DNA of 5,180 bases, from positions 1 through 5,180 of the forward strand of contig DNGN01000207.1 of assembly GCA_003486225.1 (NCBI GenBank). Direction: 5' to 3'. The stretch's first letter is position 1. The number at the start of each line of letters is the position of its first letter. Positions 1 to 5,180 of this stretch are shown here, piece by piece. The translations under genes and the position numbers were made by a program. Below the pieces are notes generated by a model that worked only from the letters and a program-made list of their open reading frames with translations, was not told the DNA's origin and made no database searches. Origin of the DNA: Chloroflexota bacterium (GTDB taxonomy: Bacteria; Chloroflexota; Anaerolineae; Anaerolineales; UBA11579).

Positions 1-948
1 CACAGCCAGCCAGAAAGACTTGGAAAGCCCAACACCCATCATTGCCAACGAAAAAACAGCAGCCGCCCATAACAGCAAAGTGGTGCGCCGGCCGCAGAAG
101 CGCGTGAGATAATCGACGATACTATTTCCGGCCATCATGGCCAGCGAGATCAAGGCAGCCACCACTCCTGCTACCCAAACGGCTTCACTTCCCAGCAGCT
201 CTAAGAAATAAGGCTGCCAGGCATACCACGCCCAGGCTGTAAAACTGCCCTGGATCAGCCCGACCAGCATGACCAGGCGTAGGGATTTGTTCCTCCAGCC
301 GTAGGTCAGGCTGTCTTGTGCTACTTGCTGGATCTCTGCCGGGATGCGGGAAAGCTCCAGGGTACGCGGCTGGAAACCGATATCATGCATTCCTCTGAAA
401 GCGATTACAAAGAGCACCATCAGCAGGATCGCTCGCAGCCAAAAGGGTGCGGAGAGCGAAATTTCACCAAGCAAGCCGCCGCCAATCGTCCCCACCAGCA
501 TCGCGGCTCCAGTTACCAAACCGGCGCGTGCAAAAACCTGATCGAGCTTTCCGGAAAAATGGACCGCGGCAAGGGCATCCACGAGCCAGGCTTCCACTGC
601 CCCTGAATAAAAGGTGAACCCGAGTCCTAAAAATACGGATATCACTGCGAACCAAAGCAGCCCCCCATTTAAATTTGCCACCACAACGTAAGCCATTGTC
701 CCGAGCGCCAGAATAAGCAAACTGATTAAAAAAGAAATCCTCCTGCCGCTGGTGTCAGCCAAAACACCGGTAGGGATCTCGAAAAAGGCCATTGATGCGG
801 TGAAGATTGAATTCACAACGAAAACCTCAAAAATCGTCAGGCCGGAATCGAGTAAGAACAGGGTGTTGACACCCCAAATCAGCGAAGCGGAAAGGGTGTA
901 GAACCCGGCGATGGTTAGATATCTACGTATCACGGTTTCTGAGGTCAT
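1..948 (-). CDS. MFS transporter, partial (C-terminus beyond left edge)
   Basis: An open frame runs on the minus strand from ATG at 948-946 to the left edge, giving 316 residues and no stop. The product is an inner-membrane secondary transporter of the major facilitator superfamily. Hydrophobic stretches near residues 12-33, 43-63, 73-92, 97-118, 142-163, 168-186, 223-245, 256-276 and 288-308 look like about nine of the usual twelve helices. The loop after helix 2 reads FEIPTGVLADTSGRR (residues 56-70), a variant of MFS motif A with D65 and G68-R69-R70. SGAVEAWLVD (115-124) in helix 4 is typical of a poorly characterised MFS subgroup with the FEIPTG signature. A GGGAG sequence seven bases upstream supports the start. 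About 80-100 residues should be missing. The gene is divergent from the methyltransferase operon, so shared regulation is possible. Substrate is unknown; efflux and uptake are both open. Confidence 0.9.
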   Translation of the reverse strand, partial: MTSETVIRRYLTIAGFYTLSASLIWGVNTLFLLDSGLTIFEVFVVNSIFTASMAFFEIPTGVLADTSGRRISFLISLLILALGTMAYVVVANLNGGLLWFAVISVFLGLGFTFYSGAVEAWLVDALAAVHFSGKLDQVFARAGLVTGAAMLVGTIGGGLLGEISLSAPFWLRAILLMVLFVIAFRGMHDIGFQPRTLELSRIPAEIQQVAQDSLTYGWRNKSLRLVMLVGLIQGSFTAWAWYAWQPYFLELLGSEAVWVAGVVAALISLAMMAGNSIVDYLTRFCGRRTTLLLWAAAVFSLAMMGVGLSKSFWLAV

Positions 949-1246
949 GAATGTGCTCCCGGTTAAAGTTTGATGGCCTGGACTATATGGATTTAAAGAT
1001 TACAAGTCTTGAATTCTACCTAGCCTGATTGGTTGTAGCCCCCACCCAATTGCTGATCTGGTCTTTTGGCTGATGCGGTATGGGGTGGTAGTTCCACAAA
1101 AGGTAGTGGCCGTTCGCAGTATTATAGCATGCCAAACTGGCTGGTTTTGCTTGCAGGGCAGATCCACTACAGTGAAGGGGACAATGCCAAATTTCTGCCA
1201 AAGAACGAAATTAGATTACCTGGGGAGAACGGAGAATCTGGTAGGC
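949..1246. other. Intergenic stretch with no convincing gene
   Basis: This is the left part of the 665-base divergent intergenic region. Short open frames of about 60 codons exist on both strands between 1016 and 1279, but they overlap one another, lack good ribosome binding sites and give proteins with no recognisable motif. Small inverted repeats occur: GCCA-aac-TGGC within 1132-1145, CACT-ac-AGTG around 1165-1175, and GTAGTGG near 1105 that can pair with CCACTAC near 1166. The word TGCCAAA recurs three times between about 1130 and 1200. None of these identifies a known element. The stretch could be regulatory or eroded coding DNA. Confidence 0.5.
982..987 (-). promoter_or_regulatory. Weak candidate -10 element for the MFS gene
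   Basis: On the minus strand this reads TATAGT, five of six matches to the sigma70 -10 consensus. It would start transcription near 975 and give a leader of roughly 26 bases before the MFS start codon. No good -35 is seen at 16-18 bases upstream (the best hexamers match at three of six positions), so the call rests on the -10 alone. Confidence 0.25.
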
Positions 1247-1268
1247 AACTGGTTTGTTGACACCTGTT
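1247..1268. promoter_or_regulatory. Candidate operator: inverted repeat over the -35 box
   Basis: AACTGGT (1247-1253) and ACCTGTT (1262-1268) form an imperfect palindrome: six of seven arm positions are complementary and the arms are separated by eight bases. The repeat spans the start of the -35 hexamer at 1257. Its size and dyad symmetry fit a site for a dimeric helix-turn-helix repressor. The GntR-family regulator encoded in the operon at 2516-3232 is the obvious candidate, but the sequence does not match the FadR consensus closely, so the pairing is inference. Confidence 0.35.
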
Positions 1269-1285
1269 TCGCTTCCTGATATATT
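1257..1285 (+). promoter_or_regulatory. Sigma70-type promoter reading toward the methyltransferase operon
   Basis: The -35 hexamer TTGACA (1257-1262) matches the consensus perfectly. The -10 hexamer TATATT (1280-1285) matches at five of six positions, and the spacer is exactly 17 bases. Transcription would start near 1292, giving about 320 bases of leader before the start codon at 1614. This is the strongest promoter-like sequence in the intergenic region. Two inverted repeats overlap it, as expected for a repressed, inducible promoter. No experimental start site is known. Confidence 0.65.
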
Positions 1286-1295
1286 AGAAATATAT
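1279..1295. promoter_or_regulatory. Candidate operator: AT-rich palindrome over the -10 box and start site
   Basis: ATATATT (1279-1285) and AATATAT (1289-1295) are perfect reverse complements around a three-base centre. A wider, offset pairing TGATA (1277-1281) with TATCA (1296-1300) overlaps it. The element covers the whole -10 hexamer and the predicted start of transcription near 1292, a place where a bound repressor would block initiation. AT-rich dyads can arise by chance in promoter DNA, so confidence is limited. Confidence 0.3.
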
Positions 1296-1505
1296 TATCA
1301 AAGGACCCTTTCGTTTTTTCTGCTGGGAATTTTTTTCTCAGGTATCCGGGAAGATGGGTGAATCGTTGGCTCTTTGAATCATCAAATCTCGAGATCAAGA
1401 AAGTATCCCGATGTTATGGTGGAAGTGACAAGACAATTTAGGAGTTGGTGTATGGAGGTATGAATTATCCACTATTTGTTTCCAATCCTGAATTGTCTTT
1501 TTTTT
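1292..1505 (+). ncRNA. Putative leader RNA or small RNA (promoter to terminator)
   Basis: A near-consensus promoter predicts a start near 1292, and a strong intrinsic terminator ends in a T-run at 1505, so a discrete transcript of about 215 nt is expected. Internal structure includes a hairpin of CTGGGAA (1323-1329) with TTCTCAG (1335-1341), a possible long-range pairing of CGGGA (1347-1351) with TCCCG (1406-1410), and a ten-base palindrome ATCTCGAGAT (1386-1395). I do not recognise a known riboswitch or RNA family. If termination is conditional, this is an attenuating leader for the operon; otherwise it is an independent small RNA and the operon needs another promoter between 1506 and 1613. 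Confidence 0.35.
1430..1505 (+). terminator. Intrinsic terminator (attenuator candidate) upstream of the operon
   Basis: The 13-base arm AAGACAATTTAGG (1430-1442) pairs with CCTGAATTGTCTT (1487-1499): twelve Watson-Crick pairs and one G-T wobble. The stem continues with A1443-T1486 and, after a one-base bulge, with TTGG (1445-1448) against CCAA (1482-1485). A run of eight T follows (1498-1505). Stem plus T-run on the plus strand is the classical intrinsic terminator; there is no matching T-run for the minus strand. It sits downstream of the promoter at 1257 and upstream of the first gene, with no convincing gene between, which is unusual for an ordinary end-of-gene terminator. The loop is large (about 33 bases inside the inner stem), so it may fold further or be an entry site for a regulator or ribosome. 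Confidence 0.7.
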
Positions 1506-1613
1506 CAGAAAGTTCTGGATGCAGCGGAGGCATCTGGTCTGATGTAAATTGAATGATTAAATTATTTTGCGAAATAAAAAATTAAACAGAAAACCTGAAT
1601 AAAGAGGAGAAAA
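1506..1613 (+). other. 5' untranslated region between terminator and first gene
   Basis: The stretch contains a small hairpin, GATGC (1518-1522) with GCATC (1530-1534) around a seven-base loop, then a very AT-rich tract and the ribosome binding site GAGGAG (1604-1609), four bases before the start codon at 1614. A possible second promoter would use TTGAAT (1549-1554) as -35, but the sequence 17 bases on (AAATAA, 1572) is a poor -10. A dedicated promoter for the operon here is therefore not excluded but not well supported. Confidence 0.4.
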
Positions 1614-2486
1614 ATGACCACTAATTTAACCACTGTCCTGAAATCACAATCCAAATCTGTTGAAATTCAACGGGGAAATCCCACCGTCATCATTGGTGAA
1701 AGGATCAACCCAACCGGACGTAAGCAGGTTCTGGCAGCATTGCAAGAAGGAAACTTCGACATCGTTCGGAAAGATGCTGAACTGCAGGTGGCTGCTGGTG
1801 CCAAAGTTTTGGATGTGAATGCTGGTGTCCCCAGCGCTGATGAGCCGGCACTGCTTAAAAAAGTTATGCAGATCGTGATGGAAACGACGGATGTACCATT
1901 GTGCATCGATACGGCAGACCCGAAAGCTCTTGAAGCCGCGCTTTCTATATATGGCGGTAAAGCACTGATCAATTCTGTGAATGGGGAAGAGAAATCTATG
2001 TCCAGTGTTCTGCCCTTGGCAAAAGAATACGAGGCGGCGGTGATTGGTTTGTGCATGGATGATGATGGGATTCCTGAAACTGCCGAGCAGCGATTGGCTG
2101 TGGCTGCAAAGATCATTGAACGTGCAGGCAAGCTGGGAATAGGACCTGAGAATGTAATCATCGATCCGCTGGCATTGACCATGGGGGCAGACAGCAATGC
2201 AGGCAAAACAGCCTTAGATACCATTGAACTGGTTGTTAAAGAGTTTGGGGTGAATATCACCATGGGCGCCAGCAATATCTCGTTTGGCATGCCAGACCGC
2301 AAGTACATCAATTCCACCTTTGTTGCCCTGGCCATCTACGCCGGGATGACATGCCCCATTACGAATCCGTTGGTAAGAGAGATTATCACCGCTGTTTTGG
2401 CTACGGACCTCTCTTTAGGGCGGGATGAATTCGGTATGAGCTGGATTCAAGCGTATAGAAAACGCAAAGCCGAAGATGAGGGATGA
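1614..2486 (+). CDS. Methylcorrinoid:tetrahydrofolate methyltransferase (MtgA/MtqA/AcsE-like)
   Basis: The 290-residue cytoplasmic protein is a single TIM-barrel pterin-binding domain of the dihydropteroate synthase/methyltransferase family. In corrinoid systems such enzymes move a methyl group between a corrinoid protein and tetrahydrofolate. Landmarks are GERINPTGR (28-36), LDVNAG (66-71), LCIDT with D99, INSVNGE with N120 and N123, IIDPLAL with D184, and GASNISFG with N221. By comparison with AcsE, the Asp and Asn residues at these positions hold the pterin. The length is slightly above AcsE (about 262) and fits MtgA-type proteins; about 23 extra residues precede the barrel. GAGGAG four bases upstream supports the start. 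It is followed after 29 bases by the regulator gene, then by corrinoid and MttB-like genes, which favours demethylation of an amine with tetrahydrofolate as acceptor. No CO dehydrogenase or corrinoid iron-sulfur protein gene is nearby, so a core Wood-Ljungdahl AcsE role is less likely. Confidence 0.88.
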   Translation: MTTNLTTVLKSQSKSVEIQRGNPTVIIGERINPTGRKQVLAALQEGNFDIVRKDAELQVAAGAKVLDVNAGVPSADEPALLKKVMQIVMETTDVPLCIDTADPKALEAALSIYGGKALINSVNGEEKSMSSVLPLAKEYEAAVIGLCMDDDGIPETAEQRLAVAAKIIERAGKLGIGPENVIIDPLALTMGADSNAGKTALDTIELVVKEFGVNITMGASNISFGMPDRKYINSTFVALAIYAGMTCPITNPLVREIITAVLATDLSLGRDEFGMSWIQAYRKRKAEDEG

Positions 2487-2515
2487 TTGAGGGTTAGGAG
2501 GTATAAAGGAAAAAT

Positions 2516-3232
2516 ATGAAAAAAGAGAATGGTGAGAATTCTCTCCCATCCCAACTGGAGCAGCAAATGCTTATCGATGAGTACGCAGACACAATAGGCA
2601 ATAACCTGACAGATGCCGATAAAGCCTATGCATTAATCTTGGACAAGATCATCAAGGCTGATATGGAACCCGGATCACTCATTCAGGAACGCGTGCTGAT
2701 GGATTCTCTGAGCCTTGGCCGCACCCCAATCCGGGAAGCATTGAAACGTCTGCAGGTGGAGCATTTTATTACGGTCAGTCCTCGGCGGGGAATGTTCGTA
2801 ACACCTATCGCGATCCGGGATATCAATTATATCTATGAAGTCAGGATGGAACTGGAAGCCTTGGTGATCGGTCTGGCAGCACAGCGCGCGACCGCAGAAC
2901 AGGTAGAACAGCTTGAGGTACTCGTCGATGAAGAAAACTTAAGGCGATTAAATACGCCTTATGAAATCATGGACCTGGATCGGGAGTTTCACTTTCTCAG
3001 TTATCAAGCGAGTCAAAACCATTTTTTGCAAGCAGATCTTAAGCGCTATTATTTCATGTCTCAACGGATCTGGTATTACGGGTTAAGCACAATGAAGCCA
3101 ATTGAAATTGGAATCCGGGAGCATGTAGATATTGTGGCAGCCATCAAAAAGGGTAATACCCAACTTGCAGAGGATGCCATCCGAAAGCATATATCCAATT
3201 TTCAAAAAAATATCAAGGAACATTTAGTCTAA
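2516..3232 (+). CDS. GntR-family transcriptional regulator, FCD (FadR-type) subfamily
   Basis: The 238-residue protein has an N-terminal winged helix-turn-helix at about residues 36-97, with the typical GntR run LGRTPIREALKRLQ (67-80) and wing SPRRGMFVTP (88-97). An all-helical FCD ligand domain follows (about 104-235). The FCD metal-site residues are present: D155 and H159 in LDREFH, H203 in REHVDI, and H225 in RKHISNF. Such proteins are usually ligand-released repressors sensing small organic acids. An N-terminal extension of about 35 polar residues precedes the DNA-binding domain. The start has AAAGGA five bases upstream, and a stronger AGGAGG lies 14 bases upstream. The gene sits inside the operon, between the pterin enzyme and the corrinoid protein, so it is probably a local autoregulator acting on the divergent region at about 1247-1300. 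The ligand is unknown; the methylated substrate or its product is the natural guess. Confidence 0.92.
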   Translation: MKKENGENSLPSQLEQQMLIDEYADTIGNNLTDADKAYALILDKIIKADMEPGSLIQERVLMDSLSLGRTPIREALKRLQVEHFITVSPRRGMFVTPIAIRDINYIYEVRMELEALVIGLAAQRATAEQVEQLEVLVDEENLRRLNTPYEIMDLDREFHFLSYQASQNHFLQADLKRYYFMSQRIWYYGLSTMKPIEIGIREHVDIVAAIKKGNTQLAEDAIRKHISNFQKNIKEHLV

Positions 3233-3253
3233 ACTTACACAAGGAGTAAAGAA

Positions 3254-3889
3254 ATGAGCGTATTGTCTAAAATTTCAGCATGTGTTATTGAGGGAAACCT
3301 GAATGACATCAAGGACTTGACCAATCAAGCTCTTGGGGAGGGGCTCTCCGCCAAGGATATCCTGGATCAGGGCCTGATGCCTGGTATGGATCATGTGGGT
3401 GTAGAATTCAAAGCCGGGAATATGTTTGTGCCCGAGGTGCTGCGCTCCGCCAAGACCATGAGTTCTGCCATGGAAATCCTAAAGCCTATCCTCTCTGAAA
3501 GTGGGGTAGAGATGGTTGGAAAAGTGGTGCTGGGGACGGTCAAAGGCGACCTCCACGATATCGGCAAAAACCTGGTCGGCATGATGTGTGAAGGGGCTGG
3601 GTTTGAGGTTGTGGATTTGGGCAAGGATATCTCTCCGGAGGCCTTTGTAGATGCTGTCAAAGAATACAATCCACATATTGTGGGAATGTCAGCCCTGTTG
3701 ACAACGACCATGCGCACGATGGAAAGCACGATCAAAGCCCTGGAAGAAGCCGGACTGCGGGATAAAGTCAAAGTCATGGTGGGGGGTGCACCAGTGACCA
3801 AGGAATTTGCAGAGAAGATTGGTGCAGATGCCTATGCCTCCAATGCCGCTGCAGCAGCAGAGATGGCAACCAAGTTTGTTACTTCATAA
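3254..3889 (+). CDS. Corrinoid protein, MtgC/MtbC type (B12-binding methyl carrier)
   Basis: The 211-residue protein has the two-domain layout of small methyltransferase corrinoid proteins. A helical cap domain occupies about residues 1-88, with the characteristic LMPGMDHVGVEF and MFVPEVLRSAKTM stretches (41-69). A Rossmann-like B12 domain follows (about 90-211). The cobalt-ligand motif DxHxxG is DLHDIG (99-104), with H101 as the lower ligand. GTVKGD precedes it, S146-x-L148 and the VGGAPV loop (176-181) complete the base-off binding site. It carries the methyl group between the MttB-like enzyme and the tetrahydrofolate methyltransferase. AAGGAG seven bases upstream is a strong ribosome binding site; the gap from the regulator gene is 21 bases and to the next gene 26 bases, so one transcript is likely. 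The corrinoid must be reduced to Co(I); the RamA-type activase usually needed is not in the window. Confidence 0.95.
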   Translation: MSVLSKISACVIEGNLNDIKDLTNQALGEGLSAKDILDQGLMPGMDHVGVEFKAGNMFVPEVLRSAKTMSSAMEILKPILSESGVEMVGKVVLGTVKGDLHDIGKNLVGMMCEGAGFEVVDLGKDISPEAFVDAVKEYNPHIVGMSALLTTTMRTMESTIKALEEAGLRDKVKVMVGGAPVTKEFAEKIGADAYASNAAAAAEMATKFVTS

Positions 3890-3915
3890 GAAACTAACGA
3901 AAGGATAGGAATTTC

Positions 3916-5180
3916 ATGAGAACCAACTATCGGGTGAATTCCGGCGTCCGGTTCCGCATGTTGAGTGACGACCAGCTCCAAGAATTGGTAGATGGCGTTT
4001 TTCATGTGTTGGAATATACAGGCCTGGATGTGCACCATGAGGAATCAAGAGATATTCTGAAAAAAGCGGGTGCCTGGGTAGATGGCGTTCGCGTTCGTAT
4101 TCCCCAGCATCTGGTTAAAAAATCGCTGGAGATGGCTCCACGCAGCTTTACGGTTTTCTCCCGTGATGGCAACCCCAAAAACAATATTCACATTGGCCCT
4201 GGCCGCTCTCATTTTGGCCCTGGACCTACCTGTCCGAATTTTATTGACATTGAAACTTTGGAGCGGCGCCCATATGTGAAGAGTGATGTACCGCTGGTGG
4301 CCAAGGTGGTGGACGCCCTGCCCAACATCGACTTCTGTGAATCCCTGGGCACGGTCAATGATGTCCACCACGAATTAGGCGCAACCTATGAATTCGCAGG
4401 AATGTTCCCCAATACCAGCAAACCGATCGTTGCCTGGTCGTATGATTATGCCGATTCACTGGATATCCATAAAATCGCTGTGGCTGAAGCAGGCGGGCAA
4501 GAGGCTTTTGAACGCCGCCCTAATTATATTCACTACTGCGAACCGCTCTCACCGCTGGTCAGCACGCCGGACGCACTCAACAAGCTGGTCTTTGCGGCCA
4601 GGCATCGCGTCCCGTTGATCTTTACCCCATGCCCGATTGCGGGAGGCACAGCCCCCGTGACGGCCGCAGGGATCATCATTCAGGCCGCAGCCGAATCCTG
4701 GATGGGCCTGACAATTGCCCAGGCGATCCAGCCTGGCCTGCCTTACATTATGGGTGGGGTGCTTTCCGTGATGGATATGAGCAACATGATCTTGTCCTAC
4801 GGTGCTCCGGAACTGTCGCTGTTTATGGCGGGTTTGACCGAACTCGCCCATTATGTCGGTTTGCCGTTATGGCAGACGGGTGGCTGCACCGATTCGAAAT
4901 GCCTGGATGAGCAAGCAGTTATCGAGGGCTCCTTATCCGTCTTCTTCTCAGCTCTGACTGGTGGAGACCTAACCCATGACGTTGGCTATACCGAGAGTGG
5001 TTTGACAGGCTCGGTTTTCCAATTAGCGATGATGGACGAATCGATTGGCTATGCCCGCAGAATCACACGCGGCATAGAAGTCAATGAAGACACACTGGCT
5101 GTGAGCGTCATCAATGATGTCGGTCCGAATGGTCATTATTTGCGGGAGCAGCATACCCGACGTCATTACAAATCCGAATT
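3916..5180 (+). CDS. MttB-superfamily methylamine/betaine:corrinoid methyltransferase, partial, non-pyrrolysine
   Basis: An open frame from ATG at 3916 runs off the right edge, giving 421 complete codons; the family is usually about 460-500 residues, so roughly 40-75 are missing. Family landmarks are YTGLDVHHEES near the N-terminus (34-44), GPGPTCPNFID (101-111) followed by ERRPYVKSDV, PCPIAGGTAPVT (238-249), MGGVLSVMDM (279-288) and TGGCTDSKCLDEQA (321-334). No in-frame TAG occurs in the 421 codons, so this is a member without pyrrolysine, like glycine betaine methyltransferase MtgB and the related MtpB, MtcB and MtyB. These transfer a methyl group from a quaternary amine to a Co(I) corrinoid protein. 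The corrinoid gene just upstream is the likely partner. The ribosome binding site (AGGA, five bases upstream) is weaker than those of the preceding genes. The substrate cannot be read from the sequence: betaine-type compounds are the best guess, and 'trimethylamine methyltransferase', the usual automatic name, is probably wrong. Confidence 0.93.
   Translation, partial: MRTNYRVNSGVRFRMLSDDQLQELVDGVFHVLEYTGLDVHHEESRDILKKAGAWVDGVRVRIPQHLVKKSLEMAPRSFTVFSRDGNPKNNIHIGPGRSHFGPGPTCPNFIDIETLERRPYVKSDVPLVAKVVDALPNIDFCESLGTVNDVHHELGATYEFAGMFPNTSKPIVAWSYDYADSLDIHKIAVAEAGGQEAFERRPNYIHYCEPLSPLVSTPDALNKLVFAARHRVPLIFTPCPIAGGTAPVTAAGIIIQAAAESWMGLTIAQAIQPGLPYIMGGVLSVMDMSNMILSYGAPELSLFMAGLTELAHYVGLPLWQTGGCTDSKCLDEQAVIEGSLSVFFSALTGGDLTHDVGYTESGLTGSVFQLAMMDESIGYARRITRGIEVNEDTLAVSVINDVGPNGHYLREQHTRRHYKSE

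Noticed and set aside
464..655. Short frames on both strands inside the MFS gene
   Set aside because: They lie in other frames of a continuous 316-codon reading frame with clear MFS motifs.
1344..1370. Partial resemblance to the cobalamin riboswitch core (GGGAAGATGGGTGAATC)
   Set aside because: A cobalamin riboswitch ahead of corrinoid genes would be attractive and GGGAA...GGTG-AATC is similar, but the conserved GC-rich segment leading into the B12 box (CCGCCACTG type) does not follow, and the spacing is wrong. An Infernal search with the Rfam cobalamin models would settle it.
1016..1398. Several open frames of about 60 codons on both strands in the intergenic region
   Set aside because: They overlap each other, lack plausible ribosome binding sites and show no recognisable domain; the +68-codon frame also runs across the promoter at 1257.
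1667..2335. Long minus-strand open frame of 222 codons inside the pterin-binding methyltransferase gene
   Set aside because: It is a mirror of a well-supported coding frame; its translation shows no domain and is rich in Ser, Ala and Thr as expected for an antisense shadow.
3391..3801. Minus-strand open frame of 136 codons inside the corrinoid protein gene
   Set aside because: Antisense shadow of a gene whose B12-binding motif and ribosome binding site are clear.
3916..5180. Pyrrolysine (in-frame amber) in the MttB-like gene
   Set aside because: I translated all 421 visible codons and found no in-frame TAG; the gene reads through normally.
1..5180. CRISPR array, tRNA or rRNA gene, insertion sequence
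   Set aside because: No regularly spaced repeats, no tRNA or rRNA signatures and no transposase or terminal inverted repeats were seen.

Overview
The window holds most of a corrinoid-dependent methyl-transfer operon on the plus strand (1614 to the right edge). Upstream, and divergently transcribed, is a truncated major facilitator superfamily (MFS) transporter gene on the minus strand (left edge to 948). Moderate base composition, strong AGGAGG-type ribosome binding sites, and an MttB-type / corrinoid protein / methyltetrahydrofolate methyltransferase set point to an anaerobic bacterium that feeds methyl groups into one-carbon (Wood-Ljungdahl-type) metabolism. Acetogenic Firmicutes, Deltaproteobacteria and Chloroflexota (Anaerolineae) all carry such sets. 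My weak preference is Chloroflexota, but nothing in the window proves a lineage.

Layout. 1-948 (minus): N-terminal 316 residues of an MFS transporter, cut by the left edge. 949-1613: a 665-base divergent intergenic region. Its left part shows no convincing gene. Its right part contains a near-consensus sigma70-type promoter (-35 TTGACA at 1257, -10 TATATT at 1280, spacing 17). Two inverted repeats lie on that promoter, and a strong intrinsic terminator hairpin (1430-1505) stands about 110 bases ahead of the first operon gene. Promoter and terminator together delimit a putative RNA of about 215 nt, either an attenuating leader or an independent small RNA. 1614-2486: pterin-binding methyltransferase of the MtgA/MtqA/AcsE type. 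2516-3232: GntR-family regulator with an FCD ligand domain. 3254-3889: corrinoid protein of the MtgC/MtbC type. 3916-5180: MttB-superfamily methyltransferase without an in-frame amber codon, cut by the right edge at residue 421.

How the parts probably work together (inference from family knowledge). The MttB-like enzyme demethylates an unknown methylated amine, probably a quaternary amine or betaine, onto the Co(I) corrinoid of the small corrinoid protein. The pterin-binding enzyme then moves the methyl group from the corrinoid to tetrahydrofolate. The GntR/FCD regulator probably senses the substrate or a related small carboxylate and controls the divergent region. A reductive activase (RamA type) is expected for such systems but is not in this window. 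The main open points are the substrate of the MttB homologue, the function of the promoter-terminator unit in the leader, and whether the transporter belongs to the same regulon.
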